In this document: one piece after another, positions 24,311 to 37,934 of the stretch
Layout of the letters: every line of letters starts with the position of its first letter
Position numbering within the stretch: the first letter of the stretch is position 1
NCBI GenBank assembly: GCA_007922195.1
Contig: ML682028.1
Location: 18,657,214 to 18,721,213 of the forward strand
Direction of reading: 5' to 3'
Source of the DNA: Podocnemis expansa
Lineage: Eukaryota; Chordata; Testudines; Podocnemididae
Length of the DNA: 64,000 bases
The notes under the pieces: model-generated
The model's input: the letters and a program-made list of their open reading frames with translations, nothing else
Told to the model about the DNA's origin: nothing
Databases searched by the model: none
Translations under genes and position numbers: made by a program

Positions 24311-24835
24311 CTAGGCCTGGTTGCTAACCCCTTTGTGGCCTGTGTCAAGGGGAGGCAAAGAGGATCATAGAAGCTCAACTTTCTTTTCCCTCCAAATTAA
24401 GTCTTTCACAGCTTTACTGTGATCAGACCTTGCCGTACAAGAGGATTTTTCTACAAACTCCTGTATCTATAATAAGCTACCTTCATTTCTCCTTTGACAT
24501 GGAGTCTTGCCTGTATAATGGTTGCATGCTGTTTTCTGTCCCTGGATGACTTCTTTTTCATATGCATTTAGTTTGCCAGTGTTTGCTTAACAAAAACAAA
24601 GGGCTGCGCTCATGTCCTTTATCTTGCAGGCCTGGCCCTGTTTTATTTGCTATCACACTGCCCACACAGAGCATTGTGGGTATTGAGCCACTGACAATTA
24701 GCAACAGCTTCCCCATTTCTGCAGCACTCGGCTTCAGCACACTCAGTTCATGAAGAGAAATATTGTATACTGGCTGTCGTCTTTGCTTGCAGTTTAGCTA
24801 CACTGTGGAACTAAACACCACGTTTATAGCAAAAA

Positions 24836-24992
24836 CTATAAAAGTCCTGTTGCACCTTAACAACATCTGATGAAGTGGGTTGCAGCCCGTGAAAGCTTAT
24901 GCCTGAAGAAATTTGTTAGTCTGTAAGGTCCCACAGGCTTTTTGTTGTTTTTGCTCTATGCAGACTCACAAGGCTACCTCTCTGGAACTTGC
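24836..24992. repeat. Foldback family copy
   Basis: AAAGTCCTGTTGCACCTTAA, then GTGAAAGCTTATGCCTGAAG and TTTGTTAGTCTGTAAGGTCC (right arm). It is the same family as 661-875. Confidence 0.65.
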
Positions 24993-25420
24993 CCTGTTTA
25001 TGCTTCTCATCACAGTGACAAGGATCCTGAACTCTTCAAATGCTTGTACCTGATTTATGAGTTCTGGCTAGTCGAGTCTAAAAGAAAAAGCTCTCAACAG
25101 AGCCTCAGCCAGGACATGTTATCATTCCATCAAGCACTAGTTATGCTAATTGTTTAAACTAAACTGAAAAGTAGACAGGAGACCTCTATAAGAATTCTTT
25201 TCCTCACACCCTAAATGCCCTCACATAAAAGCTTGAAACCTGGATCCTGGCCTGTTAAACTGACAAAGCACATTTGCAGGAAAACATGCTTAAAGTGCTT
25301 TACTTTAACTGACTTATAATTAAGCTGTTAGGTAGGGTTTTCACAGGCACATGCCCACTTCTTATCATTTTGTCATAGCACATGGAAAGGCCTTGCAGAA
25401 TGAGCACTATACGTTTCATT

Positions 25421-25550
25421 AAAACAAATGAGAGGTCCTGTGGCACTTTTAAAGACTAACACATGTATTTATCACATATTAGTCTAAAAGAGCCATACGA
25501 CTCCTTGTTTGTTTTAATGAACTAGATTAACGCAGCTGCCCCTTTGGAAC
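25421..25550. repeat. Foldback family copy, centre deleted
   Basis: Left arm GGTCCTGTGGCACTTTTAAA and right arm ending CTAGATTAACGCAGCTGCCC are close together, so the central part is lost. Confidence 0.7.
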
Positions 25551-25939
25551 ATGTATACATTTAATTATTTTACCCTATGAAATGCACTATTGTAGACGAT
25601 CCTGGAGGCAACCAGTTTAGCAACTTCAGAAAGGATAGGATAACTGCAGTCAATGAATACTTTTCAGATGTTCTGTTGAATGGGACTGTGAATTAGTTTC
25701 AATTTGAATTGTATGAGTCAGTGTGAAGTATAGACAGAACCATCAAATTTAATGTCACGTAAATAAAAGTAACTTCAGCATTTACACAAATTAAGTTAAA
25801 AATTACAAAGGCCCTCCATTCCCCTGCCTTACAGTGTACCTTATTGCCTACTTTTTGAGATGTGACCCTAAGGCCTCTGTATCTAAAGTTTTAGCGTGGG
25901 ATGTCACAAGCAGGAGGGGGGTGTTTTGGTCTAGTGAGT

Positions 25940-26135
25940 AGAGTGGTGTTTTCAAAAGTATTGTGGTGCACAAAGATGAAGATAGGCATCTAACCTGTTT
26001 GAAAAATCCCACTAGACACCAATGGACATCTTTAGGCTTCTAAATACCTTTGAAAATCTGGCCCTATGGGAGGTTAAAAGCATCTCTAGCAGTGACTTGT
26101 AATAGGACTTGTGCCATATGGGACTAAGGGCTTGT
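25940..26135. repeat. Ancient dispersed repeat, copy A
   Basis: It aligns by eye with 27590-27930. Shared words are AATCCCACTAGACACCAAT, CTTTAGGCTTCTA and TGACTTGTAAT/CACTTGTAAC followed by CTTGTGCC. I do not know the family. Confidence 0.55.
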
Positions 26136-26590
26136 GTTAACAGGTGCTTGTGCCTTAAGCCCACATGGAGCTTGTTCCCTTCAGCATTTTGAACATGTAA
26201 ATATGGTTAACACTACGTTAACATTTGTTAATCTATTCTACTCATTATGGGCCTACGGGCACAAGCCCATAAGGAGACTAGAGACCCACTACAGCAGATC
26301 AGGACAGCACCCCATATTATCAGGGGGCCTGAAAACTTCCACTCCTCTCTTGTCTTTCCAGATCATAGGAAGGATGCATAGTTTTACAGGAGTTGTGGTC
26401 TCCCTCTCATTACAATTCCTGCAGAGAGCTCTCTGGGATTTGAGAACAAATTCCTACAAACCCTGATGCCCAGAGACTGGCTCATCAAGGAGCTGCCCCT
26501 GCTGCTCTACTGCTTTCTATCACATGGATGAGAGGGGTCTCTCTCTCCCCTGGAGCTCCCAGCCTGGCCCATCTGAGAGATTTTATAGAG

Positions 26591-26622
26591 GTGGCAGGAA
26601 GAGGAGGAGGAGGAGGAGAAAG
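26591..26622. repeat. (GAG)n purine tract
   Basis: Interrupted GAG/GGA trinucleotide run on the plus strand. Confidence 0.75.
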
Positions 26623-27584
26623 GGCAGAGTCTGACAGGCCCTCAAGGCTTTGGCAGTGCCTTGTGTCTCCATCAAGCTGCCTGAGGGGAAGTAGAGTAGG
26701 CTGAGGTCAGCAGCCTGCACAGCAGCTGCTGGTGCTAGCTGAAGTGACTTAGGTACCATCTTCCATCCGAATTGCAGCCTGCCTGGTCTCACTCCCTTTG
26801 TGGAGAGGAGGGATGTAAAAGTCACTTGCTACAGATGCTAATTCTTCCAATGTCACCCAACTTCTTCCCTGCTGGGGGAAGGTCGCTCAGGTGACTCCTG
26901 ACCTGACTGCGCTGCTAAGATGATGCCAACCACAGCCAATTCCTTCACTCCTCCCTGCCTCCTCTCCTGGCCAGTAAAGGGGAAACTGAGACAATCCCAT
27001 CCCCAGTCAGCTGTGAAAGGGGGAAAACAGCAAACTGCATTTTGTCCAAAGTGAAGGCCTGAATAAGGGCAATAAACCAGGAAACAGCCCTTTGCTTAAG
27101 CCAGTTGGGGCTCCCTCCCACTCTGAATCTCTCCAGGACATGAGCCACAGCTGATGCCTCAGACCAGGAAGTAAGGCTAAAGGGGAAAAACTTCCCTCAA
27201 GTACAAGCACAAATCTGGGATGCAGCTGGGATTGATTGAGCCAGATAATTAGTCATTCTTCATTAGTCAGGATTTCAAAACAAGAGGTTGGAATTTTCCT
27301 CAAAGCTCTGCAACAGCAGGATGGACTGGGAAAGCTGCCCACCCGCTGCCCCAGAGGCACAACTGTTGGGAACTCAGGGGGACATTTCTCTGTTGCTCAG
27401 AGATGTATGGGGGCAGTTCTGGCCCCAGGCTGCCACCTGGCTAAAGCAGTCATTGAACGGATCCATGGATCTTAAAATGATTAAGAATCAGTATTACTCA
27501 CTTTTATTGCAGTAGCCCCTAGGGCTCTTAGCCAGGCCCAACCAACATACTAAGCAAATAAATACACATGCAGGGTGGGATTTC

Positions 27585-27935
27585 AAAGATACTGAGTTGC
27601 CCAAAACTGGGGATGACAACTAACCTCCATAAGTGCTTTTGAAAATCCCACTAGCCCAGGGATTCTCAACCACTTTGTCAGGACACATTACCGTATTACC
27701 GCAGTGATGTGTCACAAACAGGCAAGGAAATGGCTGGATTTGGCCAGGGGGGAAGAGGGGGACAACACTGGTGTGTCCTGTAGGGTGATGATATGCCACC
27801 ACGTGTGTCACAACCTGCAAAAAGGTTGAGAACCACTATATTAGACACCAATCTGCACCTTTAGGCTTCTAGTACCTGTGAAAATCTGACTAAGTGTGTT
27901 AAGACATCTGCACCAGTCACTTGTAACGGCGCTTG
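27585..27935. repeat. Ancient dispersed repeat, copy B, split by a hAT-like element
   Basis: It is homologous to copy A at 25940-26135. The break between AAATCCCACTAG and AGACACCAATC is filled by the element at 27657-27838, so copy A shows the empty target site CACTAGAC. Confidence 0.6.
27657..27838. mobile_element. hAT-like element, CAGTGGTTCTCAACC family
   Basis: 182 bp with ends CAGGGATTCTCAACC / GGTTGAGAACCACTA. Flanking 8-mers CACTAGCC / TATTAGAC are decayed, but the homologous empty site at copy A reads CACTAGAC, which confirms the duplication. Confidence 0.85.
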
Positions 27936-28659
27936 TGCCCTGAGGCATTCTGAAAACCCCACCTCAGTAGGAGAGACCTCACAGCACCTTAAAAAGGTCA
28001 GAGAACAAAAGAAAACTTGAGAGTCATGTAAGAAAGTTACCCTAAAAGCAGCTAAAACTAGGCTGTGGTATAGCACCCATGTCTTATGTCTCCCTAGACT
28101 AAGGCTTCAAAGCAGATGCAGGCAATTTGTTTAAAAAGGGCAGATTGTGAAAGAGCTGTTCATGCCAAGCAGAAGTTTGTTGTTTTCTTTGAAGTCATTT
28201 GCAGCCCTCCTATTCATGCACCCTGCTTTACACCCCCACCCCCATTGTTCCAATGCTCATACTTACTGGTTTCTGATTAGCCATACAGCCATTCAAATAT
28301 CTCCATTAGGGAGAACTGATAAGTAATTTCACTGAGGGATTTCAACTGATCCAAATCCAGGAGTAATTTCCCTGGCTGCAGTGCACATTTGAGCAAATCT
28401 TTAAGACAACAGAAGCCATTGTACAACCCAGAGCAAAACGTTAATCCCATTTGACTTTCAGGCAACACACCTTAACATTTCAAGTGGGAGCAAGGTTTCT
28501 TCCAAGGCCGTCCCTTAAGGGAGACATCTCACTAAAAAGACAAATTAGGGGAGGCAGAACCTGCCCTATAGCAAAGTTTCCCCATGGTCCTAGTCTCACC
28601 CCCATTTCATAAGGGTTTAAAAAACATACCGAGACGAGACTCTGCAACTATGACAAAGG

Positions 28660-28765
28660 GGAATTTTATTCCATGAAAGCTCACGCAATAAATAAATTTG
28701 CTAGTCTAAGTGCCACAGGACTCCTTGTTTTACTCAACTAGACTAACGCAGTTCCCTCTTTTGAA
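28660..28765. repeat. Foldback family, right-half fragment
   Basis: CATGAAAGCTCACGCAATAA, TTTGCTAGTCTAAGTGCCAC and CAACTAGACTAACGCAGTTC give the right arm and outer end only. Confidence 0.65.
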
Positions 28766-28844
28766 TCAAAATAAAAAAAGTTTGATGAAGTGTTCATAGT
28801 GACTAATTAATAAAAGTAACTCATATAGCAAGTTTTCATCCATC

Positions 28845-28960
28845 AGGCTCAAAGATGCTAGACTGCAAGACCCTTGGGGCATGGGCAGTTATTTTGGTCA
28901 AGGTTTGTACAGCACCTAGTTGTTTTTGGACTCCTAAGGCACAATGGTAATAGAAATAAC
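28845..28960. repeat. Old dispersed repeat, GTACAGCACCTAG type
   Basis: CCTTGGGGCATGGGCAG, GTTTGTACAGCACCTAGTTG and GGCACAATGGTAATAGAAAT match the 3' part of an old amniote SINE-like repeat. The edges are uncertain. Confidence 0.4.
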
Positions 28961-30809
28961 TGATAACACTAAAAGAGCTTTTATACAAAATAAGTAGGTA
29001 TCAATTTATACATGGTAAGTGACTTGGCCAGCAGGAGAGTCAGGAAGACAACACAGCTCTTCTCCAAGTCCCTGCTAGTGTGTCAATCACCACAGCCCAC
29101 TGCCTCTACCTCAAAAGTTAATACTTGTATCTGTTTCTCCCACTATCTAAAAATGCACCTATATTCATTCCAGACACTTTCCTTGTATTTTAGCACACTT
29201 CAATAATACAAGAATTTTGGAAATTAACAGCTGGCAACATTTTCACAGAATGGTCCATCCATAGACTGCTCAAGCAGAGATGTCCTTCTTACTACATTGG
29301 CTTCCATGGGGTGGAATCAAGGGATTTAATTGTAAATTAAATACAAGCTGCTCCTTGTGTTGATATGCTGAAAATTGCTATGTACAGACAAGAAACACTA
29401 GTACAGAGTTATTTTGCCTTAAGCGCACACTAAAAGAAGAAAAAGCCTGCCTTCTCTTCCCACACCTCCCACTTATTCTGTTATACAACACCTTCATATC
29501 AAAGAGGCTCCTTTGGCTTAAGCTGTAAAGGTGACTTCACAGTAAAGCTATGATGTTGGCTCTGCTAGCCAGCACTACCATTCAGCAATGCTTGCTTGGG
29601 ACGGACAGTTATTAATGGAGATGTCAAAGGTAACTTGCACAAGAAAAAAAAAAAATATCAGTCAGGCCCTGCCCTTTTGTGCTTTATGTGCCCTTTATGG
29701 TGCAGAAAAAGGCTTGGAAGGTTTATCACCGTTCTTTCCTACCCAATTGTCTGCATTAGAAATACAGCTTTTGTGAACCCCGGAACACAACAAGGCTGAC
29801 ATGAAACAGGCAACATGAGTTCATCGCAAAAAAGACCTCTGTACAAATTTGAGAAGCAATTTCTTTGTGAACTTCCTGAAAAAGTTTTTCTTCTCATTTT
29901 TCTCCCTATACCTATTTAGCTTCAACATCTAATGAGTGCTAGGCTGAAAGGGTGCCTTTGTTAAAGATTCAGTTGCTCCACCCTTTGGTTAAGAGCTGAC
30001 TACATACATACATAGGGACGCACAAGGCGTTGTCCAACAGTACCAGGAGCAACTGGGCTGTCGAGATTTGTATTTTACTTATCTGTAGTGTGCAAGACAC
30101 AAAATACAGATGGATGGCATAAGAACAACTCATTTTTTAGAGTTTCATCTAGTTGAGCTCTAAGCAGAACTTCCACCACTCTTCTTGAGGGGACAACTCC
30201 ACAGCCAAAGTCATGGTCAGAAAGTCCACCAGCCTCTATTTTCCCTTTAGTGCAAGGATAATAAAATATGGGGATGATGAAATTAATTAATTTATTCAGC
30301 CCAAATTATCCCTTTATTTATTCCATCTACTCTTGTGTTATACACACTATTCCCACCCTTGTAAATTCCCCTCTCTCATTAAGTGTTCACACCCTTCAAG
30401 AATTTGTAGGCTGGTGTCATGACCTGCTTTCATTGTCTCTTAGCCAAGCTATGCATACCTTGCACCTTTAATCTCATCTTGTATCTTTAAGCAAATTTAG
30501 TTCTTTTTACTGCTCAAATTCCCTCCAGTTCACAGAAACATTTCTGCCAAGGTCTCTTAATTCCTATTGGACCTCTTCCTTCTGTTTGAGCTGCTCGAAC
30601 ATGCAGAGGGTTTTTTGGGGTGGCTGGGTATTTTTCTCTCATGATAATCTGTTGCACTGTCAGACTTGCATCACTTTCACCACTGCTGCTTTCAGCATTA
30701 CTGATTTCTCCCAGGGACAAGTCTAGTTCTGTCTATCAGAACACAAGGAAACAAATGATAGTCACGTGGGTGAAGACCGGGAGTTACAGCACCTGGATTT
30801 TTTTCCCCA

Positions 30810-30960
30810 GCTTCAGCACAGAGTTAATAACCTTGGATAAGCCGATATTGCTCCTCTGTATCTTCATTTCCCTATCTGTAAAATGGGGCTAATATAGGTG
30901 CCAAGGGAGTTAGAAACAAAACCTCATGTCTCTAAGGGGCTTGGAGATCCTCCAAATGAT
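30810..30960 (+). repeat. MIR/CORE-SINE-like repeat
   Basis: TTCATTTCCCTATCTGTAAA, ATGGGGCTAATATAGG and GGGGCTTGGAGATCC are classic CORE-SINE-type words (cf. CTGTAAAATGGGGATAATA). Plus orientation. Confidence 0.5.
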
Positions 30961-30999
30961 GCTGATATGGAAATGCAACATATCTTTCTTATGTTACCA

Positions 31000-33900
31000 C
31001 GCCGGCACCCATCTGCAAGCAGAACCCTTGAAAATGAAATTCAGAGATTCATGGACGATGATTGTTAGTTTTATGTATTTTTTTTTTTTGGTTAAAAAAA
31101 GAGCAGGCAAAATAAATTTAAGGCAAAGACCAACAACTGCTATAATTCAGACTTCTTTGCTCAAATAAAATCCAAAACATTCTAATGTAACAGACTTGTT
31201 AACCAAAAAACAATAAGAATAGAGAAATACCAGAGAAAAATAATACATTGCAATAGACATCTCATTTTACAAGGCAATTTGATTAAGTTACTGTTGACTG
31301 ACAGAACAGCACTCTAGATCAATCTTGGAATACCTATGTTGACAGAAACGCAAACATTGTAAATAGACAGCACTTCTGTAAAAATATTAAGACTAAAGAT
31401 ATTTACCCATTAAATAAACAGAAAACCACCTACAGCAACCATAAAATTAAAAAGGAAAAGCAACCAAGTATAATAAAATCCTAACTTAGATCTAGATTTT
31501 CTTTTGTGTTTGTTAAAATAATTAAAAACAGACAACAACAAAAAGCCTGCATTTACTTTAAAAGAAATACATTTCTTAAAGGTCAGATTAGTCACTAGGT
31601 GCAAAATTCACCATTTTTGTTCCAAAAGACAGCGTGAGGCCTATGCAACACTTAAAACTCTCTATTTAAGGGAATAAATAGGATGCAGTCTTCACACTGT
31701 CCTTCTGAACAAACAAGGGGAAGTTCTCCCTATGTGTGAAATTCACCACAGTGCAGACCAAAAAAACATTTGTGTCACTTGGCCCCTAAACATGGGACTG
31801 AAAAGGTATCCGGCAGGTCATAGTGCAGATCCTCTGCACTAGGGTGAATGTCACACAAATGGAATCATTACAGATAAAGTGTCATCTACAATTAATTAGA
31901 TATTTCAAAAAATATTTTTTGTATTAAACGAGCCAGCTGGAGGGTGTGACATCCTTTCTAAACACAAGGACTAACAGTGATAAAAGAGCAGCTAAGGAGA
32001 GGACCTTCTATGAACAGCAGGTCTCTAGAGGGTTATCTAACACGAGGGACATTGTCTAAATGTTCCTCAACATTGAGAACAATGGTCCAGTTTCACCAGT
32101 GCTAGCAAAACTGATACCCTATCTGACGGGCTGCTGATTGCCTCCAAAATGATGACTACTGTCACCTTGTTTAAAGCAAGTCTGAACATCTTGCTTAGAC
32201 CACTGGCAGCAGCCAGTGCCCATCTACACTTGTGCACCTGACGCTGCAGTGGAGGGAATGGTGTGAAACTCCCTTAGTGCGGACTGAGCTGGAGTGAGGC
32301 TGAACACTCAAGATGCCACATGCAGTCAGTGAAAACAGAGGAACTAAGCATCTTTCATGATCCGCAAAACCTACTTGCTACTATTCTCAGGCAAGTCATC
32401 AATGCCACAACTGGTTACAAGCCCCATGGGAAATTCTGCTGCCCAGGTTGCTTTATAACTTCCATGGGAAGTTCACCTGAAGGACTATTGAAGTTTGGCC
32501 TTGAACTTCATTGTCCACATGGTAAGATGCCACTTCCTGCAGCTGGATAAAGCAGATACTATGTGGGCTCCCAGAGTAAACAAAGCTCTATTTGACTCCA
32601 GAGCGTCCTGCTGAGGTTAAAAAAAACATCAGACAGCTCAGTGTATGAACGTCAGCAAAGGTCCTGGAAGAAATTAAAGCTGTCTCACTTCTGGCTTGCC
32701 TCATTTCAGCTCTAAAACAAAAAAACTTTAAAAACATTGGTTCAAAATATTTTTTAAATTAAAAATAAACCCCTTAGTGGTTCAGCAGTTTTTAGACTTC
32801 CCTTTGATGTCACTGAAAGGGGTGTTACGCAACCCCTTTTATGAAAATGCTACCATGTCCCACAGTGATGGTTCTGTAATGTTTGGTCAATGGCAGCATT
32901 TGGAATTACCACCACAGAACATTGAACATCTGTTTAAGGTTTCAGGGAATTTTCACAGACAAAAAGGGAAAAGACCTCCTGGTGGCACCAACACATTGAC
33001 CCTGTTGCATTCAGACAACCCGAAATATGCATTCTGGCAACATCTTCAAAGCATCTGGAACGTTCTTCCTTCCAATCACTGCCAATGGGCAAGTTATTTA
33101 CAAAATCAGCAGAAGCTCTGATTAATAATTACAGCCCCCTTTCATCTCTCCAGCACCCCGTCTTTCCATTTATGTCACAATGAACCACTAGAGACAAACT
33201 GGCGCCAAGAGAACCATGCTGGGTGATCCTTGCATTTCTGTTGACAGTGGGCTAGAACAATAAAGCAATTTAATATAGGTTTCAGTCTAATGGGATCTTC
33301 TTAAGTTTGCTCAACAGCAGTAGGGTCCCTTTGTATCTCTACAGTGGGCTCCACTAAAAATAAAACCCTGCTTACCACAACATGATAGTTGGGATGGGAA
33401 ATGCTGCAAATCCTGTAGGAAGTTTAACTCTTCACTTCGATTTTTTTTTTTTTTAAAGTAACACCATCCACTGTATTTCACCTGCCTTCCAGACTTTACA
33501 GTGAAGTCACAGTTAAACCCCATACACCATCCCTATGAAATCCCACTGGCATGGTAACCTTTGCATTATTTTGTCATGATGGATATGGGTAGGACCCTGA
33601 AGTCTAATGTCAAAAGGCACAGTTTCATTTTCCATTAGGGAGAGTGTTTATGGGTCAGGGGAAAGAGGAAGAGCCTTCTAATGCATTGGGGAACATACCC
33701 ATTGAATCAAGAACACCTCTTTCTTATCCTCCAAATAACAGTAAGTTCCCATGAACATTCAGTGACACTAATTTCCCTGCAATTAATCCTAGCAACTAGT
33801 TGCATCATAATATTCATAGCTGATGGGCTGTTAGTACATCACCAAGGGAGCTATTGAATTCACAGCAACTACTTATAAAAATACATATTATATATACACA

Positions 33901-34099
33901 TACAACATAGTATTCTAGAGCCATGGTCCCATACATTGTGTTACATTAACACTACAGCAAAGCTGCGGTTCTTGGTCACAACTGCACAACACTAATATAA
34001 CCTTTGTTTACAAGATGCTTCACTGACTGAGGACATTTACTAAATAGTAACATCAAACAGTCATTAATTAGTCTTTTACAAATAACAATCACACTGTTT
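31000..34099. other. Block with no recognised gene or repeat
   Basis: I see no transposon ends, LINE words or splice-supported exon here. A 114-codon open frame at 32777-33121 has no recognisable domain. It may belong to a very long SLC7A5 3'UTR or be plain intergenic sequence. Confidence 0.4.
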
Positions 34100-37000
34100 G
34101 TATGTGCGTGAGGAGAGAGTTTATTTTTCACTCTTGGGTCACCCAGAACAGACTACGATGAATGATCACAGGCAAAACCATGTCGAGTATAGATAACCTA
34201 CATGGAAAGTCTCTACAGACCCACTCTGCTCCTCATGCCCCCATCAGACAACACATCTCACCCTACTTTTGATCAGAAAGGCAGCAAAGGTCTTTTATTG
34301 GATGTACTCTCTCCACCCATATCAAATCTTAGCTTAAAAAGCCTCAAAGATGGTATCTCCAAGCTTTCGAATGGAAGTTCAGCATTGGGATGTACATTCA
34401 GTTAAAAGGAATTATATTTGTTACATCAATTTCTTCTCTTTGCTAGAATTGCTTTTAACCTTTTTTCTCCCCAAATAAAATTCATTCAGCTTTACCCCTT
34501 TGCCCAGTCCCTCTCCAATTCAAGACATACATCTAGGCACCATCCTCTGGTGGAAGAAGACTACCTGGGACTCCCTTCCAAGACAATCAATTCAGTCTCA
34601 AAGATGAACTCACACACTAGGAAAGCTAGGAACGAGATTTCAACCTTGGCATACCAGATACATCCTCCTACATCATCCTAAGCACACAGGAGTTCTATTT
34701 CTATGTAGTTATAGCCGTACAAATGGTGAAGCAATATTTCACCACATGAACAAGCAGACAAACGAGAAAATTCTTTGCAGTTAGTGGGTGTACTGAAGGA
34801 ATATCATTAAACAGAAGCAAGCAGGTCAAGGTTTTAATTAGGACTAGTTAAATAAAAAAACTCAAGTGTGAAAATCCCTCCTTAAACATGAGTATTAAAA
34901 GGTTAAATGAGAGGAAATCCATTTTCCTCTATTCTTCACCCACTAAAGCTAATTTATAGCTATTTCTAAACTATACAACCCCAAACTTCAGGGAGGTTTG
35001 GAGCCAGATCTGAACTTTTTGTGGCTTTGGTTACTAATTTACTTCAGCTGGGAGTGGGTAAGGGATGAAAATCCCTCTTTCCACACCACAAATAATTTTG
35101 TGGTTGTCTACATGGCACTCAAAGTCCCTGACAGCCAAGAGGGTTAGAGACCAGGTTAAGATATTCAAGCATGGTACCCCCTGTGGCTGGCTCCTAAACC
35201 CTAACAGAAAAGAAAATACAGCACTAGTGAAACATCTGGTTGACTGAGGTGCTGTAATCATTGTCCTGCCAAAAAACCCCTCTACCTTGATCTGGCAGAG
35301 GAAGAGAGCTCAGATTCCCTAGCCCATGAATTGTTGCTGTAGATACCTGTCCACCATGAATGGGTCTCAGATCTACCAACTTATTACACTTAGTTCCCCT
35401 CAACAGCTCTGGGACAGGCACCATCAACCAGGTTGGATTGGAACAGGTTAACTAGCAGTAAGATGTTTTACAGGACAAATGAGCCATCCTCTCCTTTAAT
35501 CATACTTTCTAAGAACAGAGAGTTTTTTTTTTTTTTAAATGGCAGCAACACTTTAATCAACCACTGGTTATTTTCTCCAGATGGTCTTAGGATACACTGC
35601 TGTCAAACTTCAACAAGCTGCCCCAGCTTCCAGCAAAAATTGCTTTATAAAAGGACAGTGAACTGACTAAAAGCTTTAATATGCTTATTGCCTCTTTCCC
35701 TAAGTCTTCCACACCGACCAAAGAATGCAAAAAACACATCAAAACATCTCTTTAAAAAATACTGTAGGGCCCAGGTTTAATGACTTCTTTCTAAGGGAAA
35801 ATGTAACCAGGCAGAAGCATAAAGTTGATTCCAGAAGTGACCAGCACAGCTCACTTAAGGAAAATAACTTAAGAGAACATCACCTTTCACACAGATGAGT
35901 TCGGGGCAATTTATTACAGAATTAAGGGCTCTGTATCCTGCTGAAGAGATGGATCTTTCAGATAAGGAAGCAGGATAGTTCTTAAGACGATAACCTGGGC
36001 TGCATGGGAACACAGCAGGTTACACCACTCTGTATGCAAGCATATGAATCTATTTTCAAGTTGGAAAGGGCAAATTCGCTCCCTGTAGTCATCTGGAAAA
36101 CACAGACATTGGCTAGAACAGCAGGTCCTGGCTGACATTCCAAGCAGTGCCAATCCTCTAGAAGGCTGAATGTCCTGGAAAGGAGGTCCACTGCTAGCTA
36201 ACCAGAAGCTGATGCTGAAGTTTTACATGAAAACACACTCTCCCAGGGCATTGTTTCTAGTGAGAGAACAGAACATCGATCAAGTTTATCCTGTACAGGT
36301 AGAGTGATCCCTGAAGCTGCCCTGTTTGGGGATGCTCATGTCTGTCCCCAACCCAGACATATTTAATCCCATATCCTCACATAGACTTCAAGAAGAAATC
36401 TAATTAGTAGTGTATTAGCAAAGCCACCACAGCAGCCAGCACACTGACAAGAAGAGTTCTCTGGGGTTTCACCTAGGAGAATCCATTCAAAGCAGTCTCC
36501 GTAGGAGTGGTTTAAGAGCAAGCATCGCTTACAGGAGTGTTCCACTTTGGCACTGAGCTCTGAAAGTGCTGGACCAGAACCCATCTTCAGGATCACACAG
36601 AACCACAGCTGACCCACAACCTGGCCTTCTGCTGATTTTTCAAAAGGCAGCTTAAACCCCATGAAACCTCGCCCCTTGGACCTTCACTTGTACCACAGCA
36701 TTAATTTACAGATGTAGACGATATGCATTTAGGGTGCTCAAGGACAGAGATAAGATTAATAACTAGGCAAGTAGCATGGCATGCTGGACTAAGATTGAAC
36801 AGTAGAAAACTGCCAACGTAGCATGATCCATATTGCTCTTTTCAGCATCAGAATGAAGTCAAAATATAGCTGCATGCCTCACGGTCCATGAGACACTAAT
36901 TCTGCTCCACTCCTGACATCTCATTGGCAGCCTCCAAAGCATCCAGTAGAATATAGGGGGGGAGGGTTGTGTGTTTGAGAGACAATTATCAACTAATGCC

Positions 37001-37878
37001 TCTTGAACAATCTTTGCTTTGCAAATTTCTCTAAGAAGTTGCTAATATTTATTTTCAGTCAGTGAAAAGCAAAAACATCTGGAGTCCCTGAGATAGGGGG
37101 CGGGGGAGGGAACTCAAAATCATTATTATATATATATAAAATGGATTACAATTTTACTAGCACTAAAAGTAATAAAACAATTCATGTAGGGCAGCAAAGA
37201 AGGGCCAGGGATCCAGTTGAAATCAGTGCAAGTCCTTGTTTAATATCAGCCTCCCGCCTATTTAGGTCCATCTTTTTTGTCTTCGTGTGCCCAGGAGCGT
37301 TTAGCCTTCCGAAGACCTTGCTTGGTTAGGTGGCTGGGTGGGCTGCATTTGAAACAGAATGACCTGGAGGACAGTTTTGTAGCCCCTATTCCCTTACACA
37401 GGCACACATGTAACACTGACTGCATTGGAATTTCTCTTTCCTTTAGCAGATTCAGCCACAGCCTCTGCGATGGAGAAAGCAAATGCTAACCTTAAATTAA
37501 AACAAGACAACAAATAAGCACAAACAGAACTGAAGTCCAGACATCAATCACAAATACACAAACAGAGCGGCTGTTCAGCTTCCCTGTAATCAGACGTGCT
37601 GGAGCCTCGTGAGGTTAGCAGTAGAAACTCCTCTTCCTAGACTAAATTCGTACCCCAAGAACTCTTTTCCAAGTGTTCTTCAGCTGCTTGGCATGTCGGT
37701 GCTAGTGGGGCAGGGGAGGAGTTTGTGGGGCAGACCAGGTGAGGAGTCTCAGGGTGTGGCAGCTCTGCCCAGGCGCTCCAGGTTTCTGGATTTATGAGGG
37801 ATCAGAAACGACTTCTTGTGCGTTGTTCTAAAATAACTTTGTGCATTTTCCGAAGCTGAACATCTTTGCTTTTCCTCT
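34100..37878 (-). promoter_or_regulatory. SLC7A5: Probable SLC7A5 3'UTR; end not fixed
   Basis: Human SLC7A5 has a 3'UTR of roughly 3 kb. Read on the minus strand, AATAAA polyadenylation hexamers occur at 37053-37048, 35915-35910 and 34125-34120, giving UTRs of about 0.85, 2.0 and 3.8 kb. The region has no transposon fragment I recognise. The boundary at 34100 is a guess from the last hexamer; alternative ends are likely. Confidence 0.4.
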
Positions 37879-37934
37879 TCAGGACTCCTGTGGAACCACT
37901 TCCAGCAACTTCTGAAACAGGACTGTGATGGAAA
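37879..37934 (-). CDS. SLC7A5: SLC7A5 exon 10, C-terminus and stop
   Basis: The coding part of the last exon begins after a CAG acceptor (37937-37935). Two bases complete Phe490, then SITVLFQKLLEVVPQES and a TGA (37881-37879). The human tail ends in VVPQET, so both length and the terminal VVPQE are kept. The 3'UTR continues to lower coordinates. Confidence 0.93.
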
